Source: an uncultured bacterium
Lineage (GTDB): Bacteria; Planctomycetota; Phycisphaerae; Phycisphaerales; SM1A02
Length of the DNA stretch: 64,000 nucleotides
Direction of reading: 5' to 3'
Assembly (NCBI GenBank): GCA_903919715.1
Contig: CAIXJC010000015.1
Span: 98,736 to 162,735 of the forward strand
In this document: positions 7,970 through 17,130 of the stretch, piece after piece
Numbering within the stretch: the stretch's first letter is position 1
How the letters are laid out: each line of letters begins with the position of its first letter
The notes under the pieces: generated by a model
The model's input: the letters and a program-made list of their open reading frames with translations, nothing else
Databases searched by the model: none
Told to the model about the DNA's origin: nothing
Program-made: the position numbers and the translations under genes

Positions 7970-10411
7970 TTACGGACAAGTCAAGTGGACGGTTGTATCG
8001 CCTTCGTCCGTATCGTCGATATTCGCCATGTCAATATTCCATCCCATGCTGTCGAGAACGAGCCACTCGCGCCGCGTGAGGAAGTCTGGGAGGAGTCCCA
8101 GTGGTTGGAGTAGGACAACTGGGTTCTGCGTGTATGAACAAACATCGCGTGTATAGAACGTGTTTCCTTTGCCGATGGATTGACCCATCAAACATCGGGT
8201 TCCCAAGTCCGCAAGTTCATTCTGCTTCACGAATGCTCCTCGAACTGGAGAACCGTCATACATCTCCATTTCGAAGTCGGATTCTGCTCCATCTGTGCCA
8301 TACGGGAAATTCAGAATCGATTTGTTCGCAACGCTGTTTCTTGCGACAGTGCGCGGCATTGCTCCACGGAATTCAACATCTGTCAGGAGGGCTGCAATTC
8401 CAGGGCTTGTTCCAACGGCAGCTCCAACAGTTGTCGCGGCGAAATTTGCTTTGAGAGTTGTGCCAGTTCCTGCGCCAACTGCGACGGCAGTGAAGTTTGT
8501 TCGGACGCATGTTCCCGTTCCACTGCCAACAGCTGTCGCAGTAAAAAATGTTCCAGCAGTGTTGGCAGATGCTCCGCAACTCGTCCAAACGGTGGTTCCA
8601 GCCGCTGTAATCATGTACTCAGTTCCAAGAACCAAACCCGCTGGTAAAGCGGCCGTGGCACCGGCTGTAACCCACTGCGCATGGGTCGTCGTGCCAGCGA
8701 GGGAAATGACGTAGGGGTTTCCAATGACGAATGCTCCCGCAGTGACCGCCGCTGCTCCTGCGGCAGTAAAGTTTGCCGCAGTCGATGTTCCTCGGGTCAA
8801 TATCTTGTAGTTCGATCCAACAGCAAACGATCCGATTTGAAAAGCGTGAGCTGTAGTTCCCGTTCCAGTTCCTGCTCCAGTCGCAGTAAAAATCAGTCCA
8901 ACGGTATTCGATCCAGCTCCAACACTTGTGAAATCCGTTGTCCCAAGGGTTTGGATCTGGTAGCGCTGTCCAACGCCAAAATTTCCAGCGGAGATTGGGG
9001 AAATTTGTGCATTGATCTCCGGAAGCGTTCCAGCCGCAGGAATCTTTCCTCGAAAGTCAATGACGAAACACTTTGTTCCAATCGTTGCGATTGTCTGGAC
9101 GGCTCCGTCTGGGTACGAATTTGTTCGTTGAGCAGACGGCACGGCTGGCGCGGTCATTTCGGCATCATCAAAGCTATTGGTGTTCCCAGATCCAGTTCCG
9201 GAGAACTGATTTTGCAGGAAAGTCATCGAACTTGGCAGGTCTCCAGCTTTTGCCGTGACGGCTCCAAGCATTTGTTCCGGTGTGACGGGCGGTGTCAGGG
9301 CTGCACCCTTTGAGATGAGGGCTTTATTCAATCCCGGGTTGTAATCCAGAGCCCAACCGTTTGGCGTACTTCCACCGACGAGCATTCCTTCGAAGGCAGT
9401 TGAAAACTGTGCGCACGTGACTGGCGGGGCACCTCCGAAGACATTGGTCGCACTGTTGACGAGGTAGCCATCATCCATGACATCCTGTTGAAACCTGAAG
9501 ATGTCCATGACCGTGCAGTCGCGAACCAAGAAGTCTGCGCCAGCGACAAATCCCATTGATTGGACGACTTCTCTGATCAGGTGGTCTTGAAATGAATAGA
9601 GCAGACTTTGCCCAAATTTCAAGCCGTTCGATGGATTCCAGTCCCACTGAATTGCGGAACTCATCGTGATCATTCCGTCATCAATTGGCGTGGTTGAAGG
9701 CAAAGCGCTTTCAATTCCGAGCGCCTTCTTCAATGGACTCACGACATAGATTTGGTTCTCTGGAGTCGACAAGGTAGAGACGCCGCTGTACCGCATTGGT
9801 ATGGAGGCTGCCTTGGGCATTGGCAGCACTTCGCCTTCGCCGATCACCTCGCGGTTGAACGCGTTGGAGACATCCGAGAACTTCTCAATTGAGTAACGAG
9901 CAGTCGTAACACCCAAACGTCCAGAACTCAGTGGCACGTATGCCAACTGAATTTGGACCGTGACATTGACCGAGGAGATATGGTCCTCAATGTATTTTTC
10001 CACATCAGCAATTGCATTCGCAAATGCCACTGCTTGACTTGGTGGGATCAGCGAACTCGAACTCACGATGAATTGAAGGTCGAAGGCTGAAACGTCACCA
10101 GCGATACCGCCATCGCCAGGATCGCCATCTTTCGAATGTCCACCAATCGTCCGATCAACTACGAAAGTCATCGCTGGTCTTTGCACAGTTTTTTCGCCCC
10201 GTTTCACCATCGAACGAAGTTCTTCCAAACTGACGGGGCGAGTTCCAGCATCTGCGATTGAAAATGACACGGAGACCTGTTCTGTTTCCCCTTTCACGAT
10301 TGGTTCTCGAACGACGAGGACTGCGTCTTGGGTTTGCTCCACGGCAAGCGTTCCGTCAACAGCCTTTTGAAGAAGGAGCAATTCGGTCGCTAGAAATATA
10401 GATGTGATCAT
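7970..10411 (-). CDS. Degenerate zinc-metalloprotease relative with GTT repeats
   Basis: This 813-residue protein resembles large bacterial secreted metalloproteases of the NF038122 type in its flanking blocks: QSMGFVAGADF, then TVMDIFRF, and a C-terminal REWLVLDSMGWNI. At the place where those enzymes have HEIGHALGF, this one reads REVVQSMGF (residues 280-288), so both zinc histidines are gone and proteolysis is doubtful. Residues about 474-668 are an inserted low-complexity block with several YxIxxxGTT...GA units like those of phage tail-fibre proteins. The N terminus has only a short hydrophobic run, so export is likely but not clear. It is the last of three tandem exported peptidase-like genes, 80 bases after the reprolysin gene. 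Family placement is from memory. Confidence 0.72.
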   Translation of the reverse strand: MITSIFLATELLLLQKAVDGTLAVEQTQDAVLVVREPIVKGETEQVSVSFSIADAGTRPVSLEELRSMVKRGEKTVQRPAMTFVVDRTIGGHSKDGDPGDGGIAGDVSAFDLQFIVSSSSLIPPSQAVAFANAIADVEKYIEDHISSVNVTVQIQLAYVPLSSGRLGVTTARYSIEKFSDVSNAFNREVIGEGEVLPMPKAASIPMRYSGVSTLSTPENQIYVVSPLKKALGIESALPSTTPIDDGMITMSSAIQWDWNPSNGLKFGQSLLYSFQDHLIREVVQSMGFVAGADFLVRDCTVMDIFRFQQDVMDDGYLVNSATNVFGGAPPVTCAQFSTAFEGMLVGGSTPNGWALDYNPGLNKALISKGAALTPPVTPEQMLGAVTAKAGDLPSSMTFLQNQFSGTGSGNTNSFDDAEMTAPAVPSAQRTNSYPDGAVQTIATIGTKCFVIDFRGKIPAAGTLPEINAQISPISAGNFGVGQRYQIQTLGTTDFTSVGAGSNTVGLIFTATGAGTGTGTTAHAFQIGSFAVGSNYKILTRGTSTAANFTAAGAAAVTAGAFVIGNPYVISLAGTTTHAQWVTAGATAALPAGLVLGTEYMITAAGTTVWTSCGASANTAGTFFTATAVGSGTGTCVRTNFTAVAVGAGTGTTLKANFAATTVGAAVGTSPGIAALLTDVEFRGAMPRTVARNSVANKSILNFPYGTDGAESDFEMEMYDGSPVRGAFVKQNELADLGTRCLMGQSIGKGNTFYTRDVCSYTQNPVVLLQPLGLLPDFLTRREWLVLDSMGWNIDMANIDDTDEGDTTVHLTCP
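8408..8992 (-). repeat. Protein-level YxIxxxGTT repeat block
   Basis: Within the preceding CDS, residues about 474-668 hold at least four related units: YQIQTLGTTDFTSVGA, YKILTRGTSTAANFTAAGA, YVISLAGTTTHAQWVTAGA and YMITAAGTTVWTSCGA. Two of them end in FTAT then GTGT, and shorter remnants (VAVGAGTGTT, TTVGAAVGT) close the block. Composition is nearly all Gly, Ala, Thr, Val and Ser. The units are diverged at DNA level, so this is an old protein repeat and not a recent DNA duplication. Confidence 0.8.
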
Positions 10412-10491
10412 GGTGTTTTACTCAGTTCAGGTATTCGTTTAGGTTCTGGTTCAGGTCTTCGATTGGAATGTTCGTTGATTGAAATGATTGA

Positions 10492-13400
10492 TTAACCACC
10501 AGCTCCACCAGGGCAATTGCCCCAGTTGGAGAGCACTTCCAGAAGATCGAGTGCGTCAACATTTCCGTCGCTGTTGATGTCTGCAGCGGTCGCAAGTGAA
10601 TCGCCGGCAGTCGCACTTCCAAACTCGGCCAAGACCAAGACAAGGTCATCCGCGCCGACGCGTCCATCGGATGTAGGAAGTCCTCCTTCAGGAATTCCTC
10701 CTGCGATGTCCGCTGGGCAACTTGTGAATGTTTGTCCAAGATCGAATGAGATGTTGTCGATGACGACAAATGCTCCCTTGATTACGACTCGGTTGAAAGT
10801 GAATTTTGGATCTGGGTCTTGACCAAATGGTTGTGCAATTCTGACTGGTCCACCATCGACGACAGCGCTAGGGAACCCAGTCGGATATGTTGGAGTTTGG
10901 AATGCTCTCATGTCGTACGACTGCGTGAAGACGAGCACGCTGCCTCCAAGTCCATCATCTTGGAAGGCTTCGACGCTGATGACATTGGCTTCTAGGAATG
11001 CAAAACTTGGGATGAGCTGTGGGAACGTTCCGGGGTAGAGATTCTCCGTCTCGAAGTATTCCCCAAAGTCGGCAGCATTCATGTAGAAGCGGCATTCTTT
11101 GGCAGCTCGAGCGAGCCGAATTGTTGTCACGCCACTTTCACCAGTGACGGGGTTTGCGGACGGGAAGTCGCCAGTGAGCGAATTGAAAGTGAGCCGTTGA
11201 CCGTATCCCCGTGATCCGAATGCCACTGCAAATCCTTGTCCAAGGATTCCACCCCACTCAGCGACGCTTCCGTTTCGCCCCAAGCCATACTCAAAGAGCG
11301 AAGGGATGTTGTCGGTATAAATGAACCCTCCGTCAAGTGAGTTGGGATCTTGATCAGCAGACTCGATTGTTGCGAAGTACTCCGGGAAAGTTGGGTCGAA
11401 TTGTCTCAGTTCAGCCAAGGCAGTCGGTGCAACTTTCGCAATTGGCAGAAGTCCATCACTCACACCAAAGGGAAGGTTTTCGAAATTCTCTCGGAAAAGG
11501 AGTGTCTGATCTTCGCATTCGTCTGGGATTCCATTGGTATTTACATCGAGACTGTCGCCGTTGGCGATATCGCAGGTGTCTGGGATCTGGTTCTGATTGC
11601 AATCAATCGGACTTGGTATTCCTGGATTCTCCACAGCGACTTGGCAGTCGTCTGGGATTCCGTCATTGTTGCAGTCTGAGCTGACCGCATCAACCGCTTC
11701 GATGTAATCGTCAATCTCGTTGTCATTGCAGTCAACGACGGGAAGGATGCTGCAGCGGAACTTCGCAAAGTCAAACTTGACTTGCGAAATGGAACGGGCG
11801 TTGTTCGCTTTGTCTTTGGCGCCATCCTCAATTTGTGCGTCTGATGCAATCACCATCGTCGCAGGATCGTTGAGTGGGTCATCGCTCGCTTCGGCGCAGG
11901 GACCAGTCGCCGCAGGGCTTTGGACACCTTGAGCATCGATGTACTCCGCATCCGAACCATCAATCCCGTCGAGAGCAGCGCACTGAAAATCAAATTCTTT
12001 TCCTGCATCTTGTGTCGCATCAGCGGGAGCGCCGTAATCACTCCATTTCTTAGTTGGATTGGAATATCCAGGAAGTCGGACATTTGTTCCATTTGGGTAC
12101 GCCATCACACTGCGGTAATTTTCGTCGCCGAACCCGAAGGAGTCTGGAAAGAGAGCGTCCTGCGGTTGTGCGCTTGGTGCTTCGTGATTGTGCTGGCAGC
12201 CCAAATTGTGTCCCAATTCGTGCGCATAAACGGTGTCGCCGAGAACAGTGATATCGAGAAGACAGAAGGGTGATTCAGAAAAAGCCTGAAGTGTTGAGAC
12301 GTCTGATGGTCCAAGAATTCCGCCGACGGGGGCGACCTTGGTCGCATCCACTATCGGATGTGGGTTGGCCGGAATTGAAAGACGAGCTTGTCCCTGAGCA
12401 TTGGTATTCGCATCAAGCATGACGCTTGCCAAGCCAACAAAGCCACTGTCGGAACCGTAGCCGGTTCCAACGAGAGCAACTTCGTCCGCTCCAAGCGCAT
12501 CTCTCCAGTCGAGGACATAGTCCAGATATCCATCGCCGGGAGTTTGCAGACGGGTGAGGTCAACGGCAAATCCTGTGCTGACAAATGGTTCTTCTTGCCC
12601 GTAAAATCCGTCAGTAACGAGCGCACCGACCAGTCGAAGTCGTGGCAGGCAGACTTCTGTTTCAGCGGGCGTGACTCCGGGGCGCGCTTCATGCGCAGCA
12701 TTGTCGGTTGCATTTTCTGCGCAACTAAATGGCGGTTGCGGGTTTGGCGGGAGCAGTGCTGGTGGATTCGTCACGGTGTCTGGGGCGGGATAAGCACCAT
12801 ATCCGCACGTTTGATTCAATTGATTATTCGCATCCTGTCCGTCGAAGTCCGTTGCTGCTTGCTCTGACGAATTTTTCATAGAAAGATTCGCTTGGGCAAT
12901 TGTGAGTACGGCTTGGTCGTAAGGAGTCGTTCCCGCAGCGATCAGCAAGTCATTTGCATCGACCGAGAAAACCATGAGTACGTCGATGATGATTCCACTT
13001 TCTTTGACTAATCCTGGAGGTAAGCCAAATGGGGCAACTTCTGGTGGGCAAGGCGTTACGCCTGTGGTTCCAGCGATTCCGCCTTCTTGTTGCCCGGTCT
13101 TCGAAGAATGTCCGAGGACTGGAGATTCAGGAAGGACTCGTCCGACGCCACATTCCAGTGCGCCGTAATTTGGACGAAGGGTCAACTTGTATCGGCCTGC
13201 TTCTGCTGCGGTGAGCGCATAAGCCGATCCATCAGATCGCAGGAAATACCCAGTCAAGCGAGGTCCAATTTGGCTAATGATTCCGTAGAGGGAATTTCCC
13301 GTCTCTGCCTGCTTGAGGTAGATCTGCTTCTCGTCGATCCCAGTCCAACCGCGACGGTCGACAATAAAATCCATCGATCCTCCGTCTGGAGTTGCGATCG

Positions 13401-13734
13401 AAATCGGGTCGCCAACTTTCAGCGTTCGAATGCTGTCGACGGAGAGATTCGGAAGGCCCATTCCAGCAGTTCCAAGTGCCGAGAGATCCGATTTTCCCAT
13501 ACCTGGCGAAGGAAGTGATCGTGTGTTTCGCCCATTGAGTGCGCTCTTCGGTCCGCCCTTCGGGACGGAATCTTTCGTCGTGGACGCCTTTGTCAAGGCC
13601 GCCGTTGTTTCGGGGGAAGTGAGCGAAGTCACCTTGTCCGTTCCCGCACTGGCTACTGCCAAAGCGGAGAGAGTCAGGCAGGTGAATGCAATAGCTGAAA
13701 ATCGAACTGTATATCGAACTTGGGTAAGTTTCAT
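10492..13734 (-). CDS. Secreted reprolysin-like zinc metalloprotease
   Basis: This 1080-residue exported protein has a clear signal peptide (MKLTQVRYTVRFSAIAFTCL, cleaved near AVASAG). The zinc site HELGHNLGCQHNH lies at about residue 503, an HExxHxxGxxH motif of the reprolysin/metzincin type, followed by SVMAYPNG as a plausible Met-turn. Residues about 666-740 hold calcium-binding repeats of the DCNxNxIPDxC kind seen in many planctomycete secreted proteins. The C-terminal 70 residues have two dockerin-like loops (DGRVGADDLVLVLAEFG and DINSDGNVDALDLLEVLSNWG). It probably digests extracellular protein. The central gene of a three-gene peptidase cluster, it has its own promoter candidate at 13839-13866. 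Confidence 0.9.
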   Translation of the reverse strand: MKLTQVRYTVRFSAIAFTCLTLSALAVASAGTDKVTSLTSPETTAALTKASTTKDSVPKGGPKSALNGRNTRSLPSPGMGKSDLSALGTAGMGLPNLSVDSIRTLKVGDPISIATPDGGSMDFIVDRRGWTGIDEKQIYLKQAETGNSLYGIISQIGPRLTGYFLRSDGSAYALTAAEAGRYKLTLRPNYGALECGVGRVLPESPVLGHSSKTGQQEGGIAGTTGVTPCPPEVAPFGLPPGLVKESGIIIDVLMVFSVDANDLLIAAGTTPYDQAVLTIAQANLSMKNSSEQAATDFDGQDANNQLNQTCGYGAYPAPDTVTNPPALLPPNPQPPFSCAENATDNAAHEARPGVTPAETEVCLPRLRLVGALVTDGFYGQEEPFVSTGFAVDLTRLQTPGDGYLDYVLDWRDALGADEVALVGTGYGSDSGFVGLASVMLDANTNAQGQARLSIPANPHPIVDATKVAPVGGILGPSDVSTLQAFSESPFCLLDITVLGDTVYAHELGHNLGCQHNHEAPSAQPQDALFPDSFGFGDENYRSVMAYPNGTNVRLPGYSNPTKKWSDYGAPADATQDAGKEFDFQCAALDGIDGSDAEYIDAQGVQSPAATGPCAEASDDPLNDPATMVIASDAQIEDGAKDKANNARSISQVKFDFAKFRCSILPVVDCNDNEIDDYIEAVDAVSSDCNNDGIPDDCQVAVENPGIPSPIDCNQNQIPDTCDIANGDSLDVNTNGIPDECEDQTLLFRENFENLPFGVSDGLLPIAKVAPTALAELRQFDPTFPEYFATIESADQDPNSLDGGFIYTDNIPSLFEYGLGRNGSVAEWGGILGQGFAVAFGSRGYGQRLTFNSLTGDFPSANPVTGESGVTTIRLARAAKECRFYMNAADFGEYFETENLYPGTFPQLIPSFAFLEANVISVEAFQDDGLGGSVLVFTQSYDMRAFQTPTYPTGFPSAVVDGGPVRIAQPFGQDPDPKFTFNRVVIKGAFVVIDNISFDLGQTFTSCPADIAGGIPEGGLPTSDGRVGADDLVLVLAEFGSATAGDSLATAADINSDGNVDALDLLEVLSNWGNCPGGAGG

Positions 13735-13801
13735 TTGATGGTTCTTTTCATGCGAGTTGGAGGATCAATACGTCGATTCAGGGATGTGAACACCCCATAA
13801 C

Positions 13802-13838
13802 CGACATGATCCTGCGACGCCCCGCAGAGAACATGTCG
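13802..13838 (-). promoter_or_regulatory. Nested palindrome next to the reprolysin promoter
   Basis: CGACATG (13802-13808) is inverted as CATGTCG (13832-13838), and within it CTGCG (13812-13816) is inverted as CGCAG (13823-13827), leaving a six-base centre. The outer arm abuts the -10 candidate at 13839-13844, so the expected transcription start falls inside it. It could be an operator or the first stem of the 5' UTR. It has no T run, so it is not a terminator for the upstream subtilase gene. Confidence 0.45.
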
Positions 13839-13866
13839 AATATGTTGCGTGTTTTTGATTTGTCAA
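13839..13866 (-). promoter_or_regulatory. Sigma-70-like promoter of the reprolysin gene
   Basis: On the minus strand a perfect TTGACA -35 box (13866-13861) is followed, after 16 bases, by CATATT (13844-13839), which matches four of six -10 positions. It lies about 100 bases upstream of the ATG at 13734 and after the subtilase stop at 13906, so it would give the reprolysin gene its own transcript. Confidence 0.45.
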
Positions 13867-13905
13867 GGCACGGATTTGCATTTTGCGATTATTTTTCGTC
13901 CAGTC

Positions 13906-16900
13906 TTAAGGTCCGCAGGGTGCGCCCGCGTCAACAAGTGGATCGTTGTACATAACTTCAATCTGATCGATCCATACTTGCGCTTGCCCAAGTCCACCGA
14001 TTGGAATAACCACAACTCGTGCAGCTAGCTGCACGCCACCAGCACTTGGAATGCCAACATCTGATGGAAAAACACAGGCAGGGAGGGTGAACTGAGGAAG
14101 CGATACATTCGCCCCAGTCATTTGCCCAAGATATGGCGGCAAGAAGTTCCAGCGATTTGTTGAATTGTTGTAGATGAACGCAATAACCAACGCGCTTGTG
14201 ACCGAAACGGTTCGACCCGTCACCTTGACTGAAACACCTGTCAAATCTCCTGGAGATTGCAGTTCAGTCGTTCGGATCACTTGAAGGTCAAGAATGCGGT
14301 TTCCAGTTGGATAGAAAAGCGGTGGCCCGAGCCCTGACGCTGATTGGCTTGAACTTGGACGGGCAGTCCGAGTCTTGACAAATTTATTGTCAATTTCTCG
14401 AATACTGAACTGCGAACCAGAAAGAAGTGTTCCGCAGACGATTCGGAAAGTGCACTGATTCGTATCGTAAAAATTGCCAGTAATGACGCTACGCCCGACC
14501 CGTCGAAGATTTGAAAAGCCACCAACTGGCGACGGATCTCCATCTCCTGGTCCAACTGTATTTCCGACGAGTGCATCCGTGTATTCAGGTTGCGCTCCAC
14601 CCGAAAGGCCGCACTGCGCAAAGAGATTTCCCGCATCACCAAGTACGCCCTGAATGTTGAGTGGGCTCAATGGCTGACCGTCGTATGTCTGCTTTGCCAA
14701 CGCTTGGGCGAGAGCCGCAACTCCGCCGATTTGTGCCGCCGCAGCACTCGTTCCGCCCCAGATAGCGGTATAGCTTCGGAGTCGGTTTATTTCGTACGCA
14801 GCGACCGCAGGGTTGGTAGAAACAGAACTATTTTGCCCAGAAAACAGGTCTCCGTATCCAAGCGTGCAGACTCCCTTGCCCCATGCGGAAACGTTGACAG
14901 TTCCAGCGCCAGAAAAGTTGCTCAGGTTTGCGCGGCAATAATTGAGACCTGGATAGACCCTCGCATCGGCAGGTGCGGTGATGAACTGAAACCCAGGCCA
15001 AACTCCTCCCACAACGACGGCGGCTTCACTGCCTTCTATTGGCGCAGCAATTTCTTGCGATGCATTACCGGCGGCAAGAACCATCGTCACGCCAGCGTTA
15101 AGCCCAGTTGTAATGATTGCGGCAGTTGCATTGGTGGTGTTGAGAGGTTGTCCATTTTGCGCAATCGGAAGGACGATGACATTTCCAGGGTTGGGATCCG
15201 CACTTGTGATCGAAGAGAGTTTGTCGATCGCGTTGGTCATCGCAGTCAACAATCTTCCTTGTTGCTCAAACGACTCTGAAGGGAAGAAATACGCCTGAGC
15301 CGTAGGCACAACGCCGGTGACCCCGATTGTGTTGTCGTTGGCGAATAGGACACCGAGTGTTGCGGTTCCGTGGGACGGAGCGGTATCAAAGGAACCAGAG
15401 AAAGTAGGTGGTGGATTTTGTTGGTCAAGAATGACCAACGGAGTTTGTCCTGATTCGACGATGACCTTTGTGAGACCTGTTGATGGGTTGATGAGATCCT
15501 CGTGATTCACCAACGCCGATGGCTCTACAACGGCGATTTTTATCGTCGGAAGTTGAGGGCCGTTCGTTCCAGGGAACTGCTCAAGGAGGCTCCGCATAGA
15601 AGCCAAGTCGAGCCCGCCTCCGCGGAATCCAGTCACGTTTATGAATGATTCAAATACACCAAGCGGTGGTGGTGGCGGTGGATTTGGACCGCTATATGGG
15701 TCAGGAAAACGTTCAGCTGTGGTGTACAAAGCGAGCGGGAAACTGCCAGGAGTCGTGACCGGCGGTGGGCTGACGAGAAGTTTCGCATCATAAAGAGGCG
15801 AAGGAGTCTGGCTGCTCGGATTCAGTGGCGAGCCACCGTTGGAGTTCAGTCCAGGTGTGGAGTAGCAATCTCCGTAGAAACCAGTGGCGATTGCGGCGCA
15901 GTCAGAATCCCAAGTGATTGTGCAGCAGGTCACATCTTGAAAGCAAACAGCTCTGCAACAGTCTGGATTTGATGCGCCGGCAAGACCGTGCTCAATGAAT
16001 GGCGATGTTTGGATCAGGATAGATTCTTCGAGGGGAGTCCAAGGACAGTTGTATGGGAACGGTCCTGGGACGGCGGGTGGAAGAATTGTTTGAAGGCATG
16101 TGTCGGAGCCACCAGAAGCGCCGAAGGCAGATGGCCCCAAGAGATTTGCAAGCGTTGCGCAAACCTGATCCCAGCAATCAGCGCAGGAAGGACGCACAGC
16201 GATCACCTGTGGGCATACGACTGGATCGGAACAATTGCCGACAAATACGGGCGGGATACTGTCGTCCATTTGCCCTTCGTGTGGAAAGGTGCAGGGGAGT
16301 GCATTTCCAGTCGTACAAAGTCCGCAGGCTGCACAGCCAAGGCTGGAAAAAACTCCGCATTGCGGCTTGGGATCTGGGCAACCCTGTGGGCTCGACAACT
16401 CAGTTTTCTTTTCAATTTCAACCCATTCGACTTCTTTCAGCGCAAGGAATTCTCTGCCAGCTACAACGAGTTGACTCGGTGCAATTCCTTCAAGAAACAT
16501 CATGGATGCAAGGTCAGGCGTTGCCTTTCCACTGCGCAGTCGTGCGCGTGAGCACAAAGTATCAAGCTTGATGGGGTCAACGTCAATCGCCTGCCGAATC
16601 GTGCAGCCGTACTTGGCGAGGAGTGCGGAAGTGGTCGTTGTATCCGCACCGAGGAGATTGTAAATTTCGCTGCCAGCGGTCCGTGGCGCGCGCATTCCAG
16701 CATCTTTGGAGTACATCACAATTAGTCGGCCAGTGTGTTCTGGCGTTCCACGAATTGGATGGACTGGCATCTGAAGCAAGGCAGGATCTTTGGCGACTGG
16801 CTTTTGAATCTGCTTTGCGCTAGTTGGCGACTTTGATTGGGCACTTGCCGCGACAGTTGCGGGAAGAGTTGCTGTCGCTTTCTCACTGTTAACTGCTCGA

Positions 16901-16971
16901 TCGGCGGCGCCGACCGTTGCATCAAAGGTGCACAGAGCGATGGAGAACAACGCAATGAAAAATAAACGCAT
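13906..16971 (-). CDS. Secreted S8 (subtilisin-like) peptidase with cysteine-rich domain
   Basis: This 1021-residue protein has a signal peptide (MRLFFIALFSIALC, cleaved near VGAA). Residues about 200-390 are cysteine-rich, including DCCRAVCFQDVTCC and WDSDC, a module I associate with planctomycete secreted proteins. The subtilase domain runs from about 470 to 780: H534 in SHGTATLG, oxyanion-type VLAAGN, and S742 in GGTSAAAA. Where subtilases have the catalytic Asp (VIDTG), this protein reads VVEPS, with E483. A C-terminal beta-rich region without known domain follows. An AGGA ribosome site precedes the ATG. It is the first gene of the three-peptidase cluster. Activity is uncertain because of the Glu substitution. 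Confidence 0.85.
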   Translation of the reverse strand: MRLFFIALFSIALCTFDATVGAADRAVNSEKATATLPATVAASAQSKSPTSAKQIQKPVAKDPALLQMPVHPIRGTPEHTGRLIVMYSKDAGMRAPRTAGSEIYNLLGADTTTTSALLAKYGCTIRQAIDVDPIKLDTLCSRARLRSGKATPDLASMMFLEGIAPSQLVVAGREFLALKEVEWVEIEKKTELSSPQGCPDPKPQCGVFSSLGCAACGLCTTGNALPCTFPHEGQMDDSIPPVFVGNCSDPVVCPQVIAVRPSCADCWDQVCATLANLLGPSAFGASGGSDTCLQTILPPAVPGPFPYNCPWTPLEESILIQTSPFIEHGLAGASNPDCCRAVCFQDVTCCTITWDSDCAAIATGFYGDCYSTPGLNSNGGSPLNPSSQTPSPLYDAKLLVSPPPVTTPGSFPLALYTTAERFPDPYSGPNPPPPPPLGVFESFINVTGFRGGGLDLASMRSLLEQFPGTNGPQLPTIKIAVVEPSALVNHEDLINPSTGLTKVIVESGQTPLVILDQQNPPPTFSGSFDTAPSHGTATLGVLFANDNTIGVTGVVPTAQAYFFPSESFEQQGRLLTAMTNAIDKLSSITSADPNPGNVIVLPIAQNGQPLNTTNATAAIITTGLNAGVTMVLAAGNASQEIAAPIEGSEAAVVVGGVWPGFQFITAPADARVYPGLNYCRANLSNFSGAGTVNVSAWGKGVCTLGYGDLFSGQNSSVSTNPAVAAYEINRLRSYTAIWGGTSAAAAQIGGVAALAQALAKQTYDGQPLSPLNIQGVLGDAGNLFAQCGLSGGAQPEYTDALVGNTVGPGDGDPSPVGGFSNLRRVGRSVITGNFYDTNQCTFRIVCGTLLSGSQFSIREIDNKFVKTRTARPSSSQSASGLGPPLFYPTGNRILDLQVIRTTELQSPGDLTGVSVKVTGRTVSVTSALVIAFIYNNSTNRWNFLPPYLGQMTGANVSLPQFTLPACVFPSDVGIPSAGGVQLAARVVVIPIGGLGQAQVWIDQIEVMYNDPLVDAGAPCGP

Positions 16972-17051
16972 AAAAATTCCTACTCTTGGTGTTGAGTGCC
17001 GTCTTGGGGTGTCAGTGAGTCAACTTTCTCGATTCAATAACCTTCGGGTGG

Positions 17052-17080
17052 ACAATAGCCAGTTACTTTTGCGAGTGTAA
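17052..17080 (-). promoter_or_regulatory. Candidate promoter of the subtilase gene
   Basis: On the minus strand TTACAC (17080-17075) and TATTGT (17057-17052) are 17 bases apart, about 80 bases upstream of the subtilase ATG. Both boxes are imperfect matches to sigma-70 consensus, so this is a weak call. Confidence 0.3.
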
Positions 17081-17130
17081 CACTTCCCGATACGGATGCT
17101 GTCCGTTTTTTGGTTCTGATTTCGCAGAAT

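Noticed and set aside
8408..8992. Prophage remnant
   Set aside because: The phage-like motif lies in frame inside one bacterial gene; no integrase, attachment site or other phage gene is nearby.
17092..17111. Small hairpin ACGGA/TCCGT with T run on the plus strand
   Set aside because: There is no plus-strand gene upstream to terminate, and the stem is only five base pairs.
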